Shown here in pieces: positions 1 through 9,108 of a stretch of 64,000 nucleotides of DNA; the stretch's first letter is position 1, and each line of letters begins with the position of its first letter. This DNA comes from Loripinus fragilis. Its lineage: Eukaryota > Mollusca > Bivalvia > Lucinida > Lucinidae. Both the position numbers and the translations under genes were made by a program. The stretch is taken from NCBI GenBank assembly GCA_964019695.1, contig OZ026516.1, positions 83,717,188 through 83,781,187 of the forward strand. The letters run 5' to 3'. The notes under the pieces are model-generated. The model did not search any database. It worked only from the letters and a program-made list of their open reading frames with translations, and had not been told where the DNA came from.

Positions 1-94
1 TCTCTGACGTTTTAGTGGATTTTCTTTATTTTGATATTTGCTACTATTAATGGCAAATATCAAAATATGGAAAAGCCACTTAAACACCAGAAAA
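1..94. repeat. Imperfect palindrome (hairpin) at window start
   Basis: Positions 28-41 and 53-66 are perfect reverse complements (14 bp; core TTGATATTTGC / GCAAATATCAA) around an 11-base loop. With a few mismatches the pairing continues outward to about positions 1 and 94, giving arms of about 41 bp. It may run off the left edge of the window. It could be the terminus or whole of a small foldback element; no target duplication can be judged because the left end is cut. Confidence 0.75.
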
Positions 95-115
95 GGCTCG
101 GATAAGTTGGGCACC

Positions 116-312
116 AATCCGAACTGCCTCAGCCAATTCCGTGGAATCAGATCTCGGATGTTCATCAAGGATCTTCTTTGATAACGTGACGCTGACGTCA
201 CAGAATCAATACCAAAACAATAACATAACCAGTGTGAATGCAGCAAAACAAACGGTTATGAAGAAGCTAATGATTTTTCAATAAAATATAGCTATAATGA
301 AGTTGATGATTT
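116..312 (+). repeat. Left member of a diverged repeat pair flanking the array locus
   Basis: Positions 116-208 align without gaps to 63019-63111 at roughly 82% identity by eye, and weaker similarity with small indels continues to about 312 (63205). Both copies keep a TGACGTCA palindrome (193-200 here) and an AATAAA (280-285). Read on the + strand both are open through the best-conserved stretch, with shared residues FFD-[DN]-VTLTSQ, which could be a terminal exon plus 3' UTR. The changes are not biased to synonymous positions, so coding is not favoured. An old dispersed repeat or a segmental duplication are the alternatives. Confidence 0.7.
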
Positions 313-1225
313 TATTCTGTTGATAACACTTTTTGGGAAATCAGAAAAATGGATTTGAATAGGGCTGAACCCACATGGTGCAGAACTAATTTTCCCTACG
401 CCAGCTCTGGCTAACAAAATGGAGCTTTTTAATATATAGTACTTCTCGTAGTGTCCCTCAAATACGCCTGAGGCCTGATTCGATTCCGAATTTTGCCGGA
501 TTTTCCCGATTGTGTCAGACCCTAGACGGTGTGACGACCTTGATCTCAAACTTCCATTGATAGGTTGGTGCCTAGTCCTTGTTTTTGGCCGATTCCATCT
601 GGACTCAACTAGGGGCTCTCTTTCTCTTAATGTCAGTGAGTTATGAACCCTTTTATTTGTCACATCATTGCAAGTTAATCTTATTTGATTGTTTTCCTGT
701 GGCATTGCATTGCATACGTTAGAAAGCCTCCATGCAAGCTGAACAATAATTGTGCTTTAACAACAGCAGAATCAAGGTTGGTAAAATATCTTTTATTCAG
801 TGACTTTAGCTGCAATCTGTCATTTTGCTCCTGATAATTGTTTTATCTTAATTCTGATAAGTATACCAACTATGGAAAATAATGTTTCCAAAAAGATGTC
901 TGCTTTAACGCATGTAATTCTATGTTCATAACGTATTAAATGGGTTTCATACAAAACGTTGGTACGCCCTAAACAGGGGTATGCAGTACCTATGTGGCAT
1001 CTTTATTCTAAAACTCAGATCCATCACATTGAGAAAATACAGTGGTTGGTGATATGCTAGACAAAATGCAGTAGACAAATCTTGAGCCGATCAGTTCCCC
1101 TCTGCTTCTCCTCCAACATATGCAATATGCGGTCATGTCTATAGATAGGTACAAGTACCTGCCCCCAAACCTAAGCCAAAACCCACCAGATAATCAGATA
1201 GCTCATAGTGTAGGTATCAAATATA
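313..1225. other. Unassigned intergenic sequence
   Basis: AT-rich, apparently single-copy within the window. The only sizeable open frame (minus strand, 292-705, 137 codons) has no recognisable domain, no signal peptide and overlaps the diverged flank repeat, so I do not call it a gene. No RNA gene or tandem repeat is visible. Confidence 0.5.
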
Positions 1226-1227
1226 TA

Positions 1228-1804
1228 CTAGTCAAAAGTTTTAACCGGACACGTGTGTTTTCACCAATTTTTTGAAAAACGGAAAGCACTATACCAATTC
1301 CATTTGCATTACCGAATAGGCCAGTCTATCAGTAAAACGATACCAGAAAACGGCTAAGCAAAATTTATTTGATTGTATCCGGGAGGCTTTGGCGAATACA
1401 CATACCCTCAATTCTAAAATTCACAAGAATTTGCATTGGATGGTGGGGTAACTTTTGACACTTTGGCCAATAGCAACGAGTCTCATACAGATGCGGTGTT
1501 CATTTCAGCACTTAAGTGTTCAACAGGAGTTTCGATTTTCAAATCAGAACATGTTGCATGTAAATGGGGGTTATTTTACAAAGTCATGACTCACAAATTG
1601 TGCCAAAATGTGATTTTTGAAAATCGGGGTACCACTGTTCAAATTTGCATCCTTTGTGTACTGTTGAACATTTTGTCAATATCTTTACTGTCTAGGGTAC
1701 ATGACAACCTATACTATTTCGATATACAAAAGGGCTAGGCATGTCATTCTACGTTTTGAAGAAACGTAATAAAATGCAGGTGGCCGGTTAGAATTTTTGG
1801 CTAG
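1228..1804. mobile_element. Tc1/mariner-type MITE (577 bp)
   Basis: The ends are 21-bp imperfect terminal inverted repeats: the left starts CTAGTCAAAAGTTTTAACCG (1228-1248) and the right is its complement with four mismatches (1784-1804). The element is bounded on both sides by TA (1226-1227 and 1805-1806), the target duplication of Tc1/mariner/pogo elements. The CAAAAGTTTTA motif near the tip is typical of Tc1-like ends. The 100-codon open frame at 1436-1738 inside it has no DDE/D signature, so this is non-autonomous. Family assignment rests on end sequence and TA only. Confidence 0.75.
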
Positions 1805-1974
1805 TACACTAGTGATGCACTGAAGAATTCATTTACCCTTGAATTATTCCCCATTGATTTTCCCCCATTGCAATAGAATGTTTCCATCTTTGGTTGTAGC
1901 CCAGACCGCAGACGAGTTAAGGGCTCTGATTTGAATGAATCTGTGAGTTTCTTTGGTTGTTGGTTTTAATGCTA

Positions 1975-2047
1975 AGTAGATAGATAGATGGGTGGTAGGA
2001 TGGACGGACAGACAGACAAACTGGCAGACAGACAGACAGAAAGATAA
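1975..2047 (+). repeat. Imperfect GATA/GACA tetranucleotide microsatellite
   Basis: Runs of GATA turn into GACA/GACG repeats with interruptions (tagatagatagatggg, then ggacggacagacagac and cagacagacagacag). This is a compound, length-variable microsatellite; the minus-strand open frame across it (1844-2104) is a low-complexity product. Confidence 0.85.
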
Positions 2048-2481
2048 GCTCAGTCCGCATGTGTCGTATGAACATGTACATGCGGGGGCAGGTAATAGTT
2101 GCAAACTTAGCAGTCTGCCTGCTTGTGTCCTCTGCCTTTGAAAACTAGCGCCCTTCTTAACATTGGTCCTGTCCGGACCAAACTGTTTTGTCTTCTTTAT
2201 TTTGCTTTTATTTGTTTTTATCCTTCAAGTTAACGTAGGGAGAATCAGCGGACGAAATAATTCCATCATTTATCTCTTGGCAGCTGGGTCCTCCTGGGAA
2301 ATAATTAACTAAGTGTTCCAGGAATAACCTGTCGAATTGAGACTGTCGAAAGTGAGTACGAACAGCAATTTGTCATTATGTCTGCGAGGATGTGCAGCAT
2401 GGTCGCATTTTTCTGTCCGCATAAAATGATTTTGTGATGTAGAGCTCACGCTGAGAGTTCATATCGAATGGGTTTAATACA
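2048..2481. other. Unassigned intergenic sequence
   Basis: No open frame, RNA gene or repeat that I can support. Apparently unique within the window. Confidence 0.5.
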
Positions 2482-2483
2482 TA

Positions 2484-2662
2484 CAGTAAAACCTGTGTAA
2501 ACGTCCACTCAAAAATAGACAAAACAAAGATCTTAATGACAAATAGTAGCTTAATGAAGGTCTAAAGTATTACAGAATGCTTGACCTGCATAAACGATAA
2601 TTGGTCTTGAAAACCAATTTTCTGTCTTTATGAGAGTTGCAACTTTACACAGCTTTTTACTG
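2484..2662. mobile_element. pogo/Tigger-type MITE (179 bp)
   Basis: Terminal inverted repeats of about 18 bp: the left begins CAGTAAAACCTGTGTAAA (2484-2501) and the right is TTTACACAGCTTTTTACTG (2644-2662). The element lies between TA dinucleotides (2482-2483, 2663-2664). CAGTAAAACCTGT-like ends with TA duplications are characteristic of pogo/Tigger-like Tc1/mariner elements. At 179 bp it cannot encode a transposase. Confidence 0.8.
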
Positions 2663-2855
2663 TACCAAAGCCTTACAGAGCATTAACTGTTTATGTATTA
2701 CACTTTAAGTACGTATTGCTTTATCGCATGTACTTCTATGCTCATAACGTATTAAAGGGCAAGCTTCTCTTTTATATTCTACATGTACATGCGCCTACTT
2801 TCCTATACCTTTCCATATCTATCCAAATATTTCATATCACGACATTTGTAGCTGT

Positions 2856-2904
2856 GCTATCCCGCACTCGTCTGCTATCCCGCACTCGTCTGCTATCCCG
2901 CACT
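2856..2904 (+). repeat. 18-bp minisatellite, about 2.7 copies
   Basis: The unit GCTATCCCGCACTCGTCT is repeated head to tail; the third copy is partial and diverges (CACTCTTCC). It explains the internal repeat in the short open frame at 2716-2925. Confidence 0.85.
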
Positions 2905-3202
2905 CTTCCAGTCAATTTGTTTTAGATTTTCCCGCATGGCATAGTGGACTATTGAGGATGTATCTACATCTACTACTTGTTTTCCTCAGACGGTCAGGCT
3001 GGCTTCTTGGGGATGTTAGATGCTCATGTAATGTCTTAACTGTCAGAAAACACGCTTTGTGAGCTTTATCTGTAGATACTGTACATGTACTTGTATTCCT
3101 AGCTGCAACGTAAATTGTATAGGTTTAATACAACGCAGCAACGAATTTTACACACACACAAAAATGAGAAGGTCTGGGCCTCAGCATCAAAATTACTTCC
3201 TG
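2905..3202. other. Unassigned intergenic sequence
   Basis: No supported gene, RNA or repeat. It has several TACATGTAC-type palindromic words of the kind common in molluscan genomes. Confidence 0.4.
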
Positions 3203-3250
3203 GTTTTTGTTTGTTTGATTTTATTCTTTACGTCCCATCAACAATCTTTT
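3203..3250 (-). mobile_element. Truncated SINE tail fragment
   Basis: This short piece matches the 3' tail of the SINEs at 5288-5482 and 8618-9108: a TTTGATTT run followed by the TTTACGTCCCATCAACAAT motif. Only the tail end is present, the tRNA-like head is missing. Confidence 0.6.
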
Positions 3251-3479
3251 GGCTTATTAGATGAAGTCTTATAATTTCATTGTTGATCTCTCTATGGAAG
3301 AAAGTACACGCCATGAAATGGTTATTTATCTAGCGCAGAGATTAAGTAGTATGCTATTTTTTTCTTGTTTTTTTTTGCACGGTTTCATTAGTTTCATTAG
3401 CGTTTGCTCGTCGAATGCATTTAAGCATTCCGGTATTTATTTATTTTTCTAATATATTTGCCGCCCGTTGATTGTTTTT

Positions 3480-3560
3480 TTAATTAACGTTTTAAAAAAG
3501 ATCAGGAATACCGTCAGAGTGCATTATCCGGATCAAAACAGTTTGCACAGACGACACTAG
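3480..3560 (-). repeat. R4 repeat fragment (inverted)
   Basis: Reverse-complemented, this stretch begins GTGTCGTCTG and contains GCAAACTGTTTTGATCC and CTGACGGTATTCCTGA. These match segments of 3968-4348 and of the short element 9871-10038. It appears to be a truncated member of the same family, in opposite orientation to 3968-4348. Confidence 0.5.
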
Positions 3561-3718
3561 CTGGCTAAGAGTTAAAGATATAACACCATCTGTGTTTGAC
3601 ATTTGATGGCGAGACGACGTTTAATCCGTAAAACGCCAACATATATATAGACAGCAGGCGACATTTTTAAAATTCTGAGACAATCTTTAGAATTCGAAAA
3701 AAAAAATGGTGAAAAATC

Positions 3719-3935
3719 AAAGTAAGAAATGCGACAAAGATCAGGAATCGATACAATCAAGTACCTCATCTGACCAAGGATACCACATGGGAAAGTGACA
3801 TAAACACAATTAAACATCAAGAAACAAGAGCCAAGAGGTCAGCCCTTTCACAGCAGGTGACCACAAGGCAGCAATCAACAGACGCGAAAGCATAAGGCTC
3901 AAGACATAGATAAAACAAGCCTTATTTCCAATGGA
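3719..3935 (+). repeat. R1 dispersed repeat, copy a
   Basis: One of at least four R1 loci in the window. Shared landmarks in order are GATCAGGAATCGATAC, a CACCTGACC-like word, GGGAAAGTGAC, then GAGCCAAGAGGTCAGCCCTT, CAGCAGGTGACCACAA and an A-rich stretch. Other copies are at 8030-8250 and within 8618-9108 (each mirrored in the right arm), and a split copy at 12856-13762. No clear terminal inverted repeat or target duplication was seen, so the class is unknown. Confidence 0.7.
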
Positions 3936-3967
3936 AAACCACATCTATTTAAACTCTTTCTTTACTA

Positions 3968-4348
3968 GTGTCGTCTGCTGATAACCTTTGCAAACTGTTT
4001 TTATTGGCGTAGCTCCCATTACGGACATACACACGTGCGTCATAAAAAAGTAACATTCAAGGGAGGTCACCTAATATGGTAAAAGCGATTTCCATACCAA
4101 AAGGAAATGCTCTTAAAGAGAAGTTCCCATTTTGAAAAGGGACGCAATTGAGGAGAACCACGGCTTGATCCAGTAGTCTCCCGTGATGTGCATAACTTGT
4201 TCAGCGTTCTGGCTACGCCATTGGTTTGGACCTAGATGAGGTCAGACAAAAGGTCGGTTCTAACCTGGATCCAAACTGTTTGACACTCTGATGGTATTCC
4301 TGAATTCTTTTTTCGAAAAAGACGAGCTTGAAAAAATCAGCAGACCTT
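3968..4348 (+). mobile_element. R4 repeat, putative long member with GTCGTCTG ends
   Basis: The left end GTGTCGTCTGCTGATAA resembles the left end of the element at 9871-10038. The right part (GACCTAGATGAGGTC to TTTGACACTCTGATGGTA, then CAGCAGACC) resembles its right half. About 210 internal bases are present here and absent from the shorter element, suggesting the short form is an internal-deletion derivative. The right boundary is uncertain. Confidence 0.45.
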
Positions 4349-4757
4349 TAACGCATGGAAAACCACCTAGCATGCAATGAGTTAAATCCATGGCCTAACT
4401 GTAAGGTAAACCTCGCTTAGTTGTGGGAGAGTGAGCATGTGCGATTTGTTTTGTGGGACCATGCCTAGTACTTACCGTCGTTGCATGGTCAGTTATACGC
4501 TATCAGGTGACTTTTGATTGACATTTTAGTCTTGATAAAATCCGTTGCAACTGTGAGTGGCGCTTTCAGGGTAAGCACAAAACTCTACATGAGTCAAAGA
4601 TTGATCTAAACAGATAATAGTTCTCAATTTAATACGACTTAGATTTAAGCTGGAGCGGTTAAGTATGTTGTTGTCAACTTTGGCATTCTTCGCGCGCATA
4701 AGTACCCCCTAACGAGCAAGTGGAAGTGGCACAATCACATACATGTACCCATGTGCA
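4349..4757. other. Unassigned intergenic sequence
   Basis: No gene, RNA or repeat that I can support before the assembly gap. Confidence 0.4.
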
Positions 4758-4780
4758 NNNNNNNNNNNNNNNNNNNNNNN
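4758..4780. other. Assembly gap (23 N)
   Basis: Twenty-three unresolved bases, directly adjacent to the start of an R2 repeat copy. The two short open frames that cross it are artefacts of unknown codons. Its presence shows that the assembly was scaffolded or masked here, which matters when judging the large duplications downstream. Confidence 1.
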
Positions 4781-5286
4781 GACCCACTGGGTGGAAACGC
4801 ACACCGGATATTGCTCCAAAATGAGCCAATATTTACAAAATTTCAAGAAAATACACACAACGAAGGTAAGCAAATCTGGAATTTCTCCTATTTGATTATT
4901 TTTCCGGTACTCGGCAGGTGGCATTTTAGAGCCCTTATACCCATATTAAGCACATTCAATACACGAAATGGTTTCAAACACTGTAAATGATGGTGAAAAT
5001 CACAAAATGAGCGCCGTGCTCACTTGAAAATGTATAGTCCTCTCCCAAAAAATGAACATTATTGAAACAAGTAAGAAAGCTTTCAAAATTCTGAATCGGC
5101 CAATCTTTTAAAATGTCTCAGAATATTAATACTGAAAATTTAAGCCACGTAGGTTGAAATTTGATCAAGTTCCGGCTGCAAACAAATGGCCAGTTTGTCA
5201 CGATAACAGGACTGGGGATTGATAAATCTCGGATTTAGTGTACGAGAGTATTGCATTTTAGTGTACTGGGTATTGAATTGATTTTT
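4781..5286 (+). repeat. R2 dispersed repeat, left-flank copy
   Basis: Aligns along nearly its whole length with 13861-14345. Shared landmarks are CACTGGGTGGAAACG, GATATTGCTCCAAAATGAGC, CGAAGGTAAGCAAATCTGGA, CCCATATTAAGCACATT, CAAACACTGTAAATGATGG and ATTCTGAATCGGCCAATC. Divergence is visible (substitutions and small indels), so this is an older dispersed copy and not part of the recent inverted duplication. A further, more diverged relative lies in each arm (about 6430-6690 and 20160-20420). No coding capacity or terminal repeats are evident. Confidence 0.8.
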
Positions 5287-5287
5287 T

Positions 5288-5482
5288 GGTTTGATTTGAT
5301 TATTTACGTCCCATAAACAATATTTCAGTCATGTAGGGACGGGTCTTCCTGGGTTGAACTAGTACTAAGCTAGGATAAATGTGTCTTGCTCAAGGACACA
5401 ATGCAGTGACGCTGGTGAGGCTCAAACCTGCGGCCCCTAGGTCTCGAGTCAAGCACTCTACCACTGAGTCACAGAGCTGCCT
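5288..5482 (-). mobile_element. tRNA-derived SINE, about 195 bp
   Basis: Read on the minus strand it starts with a tRNA-like head: an A-box-like TGACTCAGTGGTAGAG (complement of about 5456-5471) and a B-box-like GGTTTGAGCC (complement of 5419-5428). A body with GTTCAACCCAGGAAGAC follows, then a tail with TTTATGGGACGTAAATAATC and an ATCAAATCAAA run. The order head-body-tail and the internal Pol III boxes define a tRNA-derived SINE. The body resembles bivalve SINEs, but I cannot name the family with certainty. Confidence 0.85.
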
Positions 5483-5744
5483 AAGGTATTGCATTGAAGA
5501 TCAAATGAAAAACGAAGTAGTTTGGTTGATGATTGGAACAATTTATAGATGGCTTTTAAAATATAGCGTCTACAAGCTTTATACAGATATGCGAGCAAAG
5601 AAGCCGCTCATGCAAAGCTATGTATATCATATCACAATGCTTGTATACAAACAATACCAAAGGAGATTAGCGCACTGGCTGAAATTTAAGGTGTCTGATC
5701 TCACTAATAGACAAGCCTTGTATTTTTAATGGGTGGTTTACGCG

Positions 5745-6429
5745 AACACATGCATAATGTTGGGCCACAACGCTAGAAAATATGTGACCAGGCCCAGCTT
5801 CAAAGAGTAGGTAAAACATGGAACCTTTGCATATGGCTGGCTGACACAGAACGAACAACAAAGGCACTGATCAGTTTCATGCAAATGCAATGCATGCAAC
5901 AAAATTAGTTTTTTATGCTGTGTTTATAAACCCTATATGAGGGTATGCAAACAGGGAAGGCTTAGTCGAACATGTGCAATTGTTAAATCTCTTCAGAGAT
6001 TTAGCTCTTTGCATACACAACATAGATACTTGGGTCAACACACAGGCTGACATATAGAGGGCAAGGTTTCACTGGATGACTGCACATGTATTCAAAGGGG
6101 TGACTACGTACATGTGCGATAGGTCACATAAAATGATGTGAGCCTGCATATATGTCCAATCTATTCTGAGCTGTTTCTGCGTATATACCAAAGAAGGAAT
6201 TAAAACAAAAACATGGGTGCTTGCATGCTTAAAGAAGGGACAAGGCCTCGTGCTTGTAGGGTTTTCATGCTTAATTGGGCTGAGCATGAAATTATAACTA
6301 GTTAAAGTTAATACTATCTAGTTTCTAAATAATACTATCTAGTTTCTATCTAAATATTCTTTTATTACCATTCTACTTTCATTTTTCAGTTTGATGATCA
6401 AGCAGGCGCTTCATTATACATTTTTGCGT
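5745..6429. other. Outer part of left arm, unassigned
   Basis: No gene is supported. A short direct duplication (AATACTATCTAGTTTCTA twice within about 6310-6348) is the only structure. The same content appears inverted at about 20419-21103. Confidence 0.5.
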
Positions 6430-6690
6430 GAGCACATGATCCTTAATTGTGATTTTCAACATTGATCTGTGTTTGATGCTAAACAATGTATAATTTATAC
6501 ATTTTATTTTTAGGTAATTCTTAAGGATGTCCTTGTTTTGCATGATGAACAATTTGGAACCAAAGAAAATGTCCTGGGGTTGGTGTGGTGCACAGTATGC
6601 TAAATAAGCTCACAGACTAATTTGCTAAATATGCGTATATAGTGTCTTTAAAGCACAACTTGCCAAGTACCAAAAAAGAATTAATTAGGT
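6430..6690 (-). repeat. Diverged R2-like copy in left arm
   Basis: Its reverse complement (equal to about 20160-20420) carries GGTACTTGGC, a CATATTTAGCA segment, ATCAAACAC and GTGCTCACGC followed by AAAATGTATA. These are in the same order as GGTACTTGGC, CATATTAAGCA, ATCAAACAC and GTGCTCACTCG AAAATGTATA in the R2 copy at 13861-14345. Similarity is patchy, so this is an old relative. Confidence 0.5.
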
Positions 6691-7369
6691 GAAACAACAG
6701 ATCAACTAAAACTAGCACGAGATTTGAATTGCGAATGAAACAAAGAATGTGTTTGTCAAGCTTATGGATGTTAAATTGCTAGCAATTCAGTTCAATATGA
6801 AAAAGGTTTATAATCACGGCACCTGGATGAATACACAGCCCAAGATTAAGGCATTTTGTCCCACTAGATGGCAGCACATGCATGTTTGGAGGGTGACTGA
6901 AACGCATACGCGATAAATAACAGGAGAGGGTCCAAATAATTTAGTTTTTACATGCAACATCAAGTTGTGTCATAATAGCGCCAACTCCTAGTGTTTTATT
7001 TACCCTTAAGCTCATTTAGGGGACCAGATCAGGGTCTGCGTTCTTTGCTTGTGGAAATATGATTAGATACAATCTGACATTAGTGGACCTTACAAGTAAT
7101 TTATTTATTCTATGTTCAAATGTGAAACTTAATTGTTTATTGTCCTTAGAGGATTAAGCCTAGCATCAATATCCACGTTGATCAACGTCATAATTAACAA
7201 CGTCAAACAGCTTGAAGATTATATGTTAATAAAGGCGGCTGAAAGATAATATTTAAATATCTTAAAGAGTTCCAGGGTAGCTTTTACTTATTTCATACAT
7301 TTGCTCATCCATATTAAGGATGAAACGGGTACGTTTGTCGCACAACTAAATGTGAACATGTAATAAGGC

Positions 7370-7500
7370 CCTACCTGCATTAAGGTGCTAATTGTCTCCC
7401 TCTGGAGCCAAAAACTGAAAATGTTTCACCAATTTCTTTTGATTGGTTAACAAGAAGAATAACTGAAATGTAAAATTTCGACATTTATTTAAATTTTACC
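7370..7500 (+). repeat. R3 direct repeat, copy 1
   Basis: Pairs with 7738-7868 about 368 bp downstream: both carry TGCATTAAG, then AGAGCCAAAAACTGAAA or a one-base variant, TTTCACCAATTTCTT, a short variable part, and TAAAATTC or TAAAATTT before GCATTTAT or ACATTTAT. Diverged tandem duplication; both copies are mirrored in the right arm (about 19348-19476 and 18980-19108). Confidence 0.75.
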
Positions 7501-7737
7501 GTTGCTATGGTAACAAAAATGGATGACAAAATAGGCCTAAAATAGGGAAATTGCCATTTTGAACCTTTAAAGCTTTTGGTGACCGATCTTTTAAGAATTA
7601 CATGAAGATATCAGCACAGCTATATACCAAAACATCTTTTTAATACGTTTTGTGATGTAATAATTCTCATTCTCTGTTAAAATATCTTTCAGTTTTTGCC
7701 TGTGCTTGTTAATTTCTCTGTCAAATGTCTCAAAGGA

Positions 7738-7868
7738 CTACGTGCATTAAGAGGCTATTTTTGCCCCCTCTAGAGCCAAAAACTGAAAGTTGCCTTTCAC
7801 CAATTTCTTCTTGGTGGTATATTAGAAGTATAGTCCTAGTATAAAATTCTGGCATTTATATATTTTGC
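7738..7868 (+). repeat. R3 direct repeat, copy 2
   Basis: Second copy of the R3 pair described at 7370-7500. The sequence between the copies (7501-7737) shows no similarity to other parts of the window. Confidence 0.75.
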
Positions 7869-8029
7869 TTTAAAATCCCATCCCTTGCGAATGGCGGGAC
7901 TTTGATTTTTCGTCCAGATAAGTCCCGTATTGCGGGCTAAGATATCTGTAAAACCACTGCTGTTTGACCCTTACATACATTTTTTTATTTTAAAGTGTCA
8001 TCTGAATCAGCTTATTATTAGGCATACTG

Positions 8030-8250
8030 ATCGTTCCAAGGCAGTGCTTCTTTTGTGGATCATTTTGTTATTTATGTTTTTGTGTTTGCCATGCTTTCTT
8101 GTCTGTTCGATGTAGCCATGTGGTCACCTGCTGGGAAAGGGCTGACCTCTTGGCTCTCTTGTATGAAATGTTTTATTTTGTTTTTGTCACTTTCTTGTGT
8201 GGTGTCCTGGAACGATTCCTGATATCTGCCTCCTTTTTCACATTACTTAG
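8030..8250 (-). repeat. R1 dispersed repeat, copy b (left arm)
   Basis: Reverse complement of R1 landmarks: CACCTGCTGGGAAAGGGCTG, GACCTCTTGGCTC, and AACGATTCCTGATATCTGCC at the far end. Mirrored on the + strand at about 18598-18818. The short open frames at 7930-8115 and 8099-8281 are fragments of this repeat and are not genes. Confidence 0.75.
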
Positions 8251-8617
8251 TACTGGTTTGACAACCAGAAATCATTGTTAAAAAACTTACATATCAAAAT
8301 AACTGAAACATTGTTTAATGTGGCATTAAATAACAATGAAGGAGCAAACAGGTATAGATGTACCACGACCTCTGAGTAACGACCTTTATCATTATATTTC
8401 AAAGGTTGATAGAAGTGTTAGAGGTGTGTATTGACAAAAATATATCTTTATTTTGTATAATTTCTAGCAATGTGACATTGCTGGTTACAGAGTTATTGGG
8501 CCAGTTTCAGAATTTTCTGAACACACCCGTATTCATTAGTTCATGTACATAAACAAAAGTGCTTTTCATCCTTTCTTTATTGAAAATGAACTTTTTACCT
8601 ATTACTCAGACGCTGCA

Positions 8618-9108
8618 TTGTTTGATTTGTTTGTTTGATTTGATTCTTTATGTCCCATCAACAATATTTACGTTGTATAGGGACTGGTCTTCCTGGGTTG
8701 AACCAGTACTTAGCTAGGGTAAATGTTGGCGACGTTAAACTGGTTTTTAAGCCCTTCAGTAAACTATTTTATTGACCGTTACAAGGGGGTACTTCTTTTG
8801 CGGATCTTTTATGTTTTTTTTTTGTCTTGTGTTTGCTATGTCTTTGTGCGCGTCTGTTTATATGTGCTTTGTGGTCACCTGCTGGGAAAGGGCTGACCTA
8901 TTGGCTCTCGTTTGAGGTGTCTAACTGTGAGTTTGTCATTTTCCCATTGGTATCCTGGGTCAGGTGTGGTACTTGATTGTATTGATTCCTGATCTTTGCA
9001 CCCTTACTTACTTTGCTCAAGGACCACAAAGCAGAGGCGCCAGTGAGGCTCGAACCTGGGCCCTTCGGTCTCGAGTCAAGCACTCTACCACTTAGCCACT
9101 GCGCTCCC
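8618..9108 (-). mobile_element. SINE with internal R1 insertion (left-arm copy)
   Basis: On the minus strand, a tRNA-like head (from 9108, A box TGGCTAAGTGGTAGAG, B box GGTTCGAGCCT) is followed by TGGTCCTTGAGCAAAG. About 290 bp of R1 come next, then the SINE body (ATTTACCCTAGCTAAGTACT, GGTTCAACCCAGGAAGACCA) and an (AAAT)CAAAC-type tail. The simple SINE at 5288-5482 lacks the R1 part, so R1 appears to sit inside this SINE or the two families are fused. Identical in structure to 17738-18229. Confidence 0.8.

Noticed and set aside
292..705. 137-codon minus-strand open frame in the left flank
   Set aside because: Longest frame outside repeats, but no recognisable domain, biased toward Ser/Arg/Asn, and its end overlaps the diverged flank repeat. 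Length alone is compatible with chance in 20 kb of flank and arms.
1436..1738. 100-codon plus-strand open frame
   Set aside because: Lies wholly inside the MITE 1228-1804 and lacks any transposase signature.
4709..4990. Open frames crossing the 23-N gap
   Set aside because: They exist only because unknown bases are translated as unknown residues.
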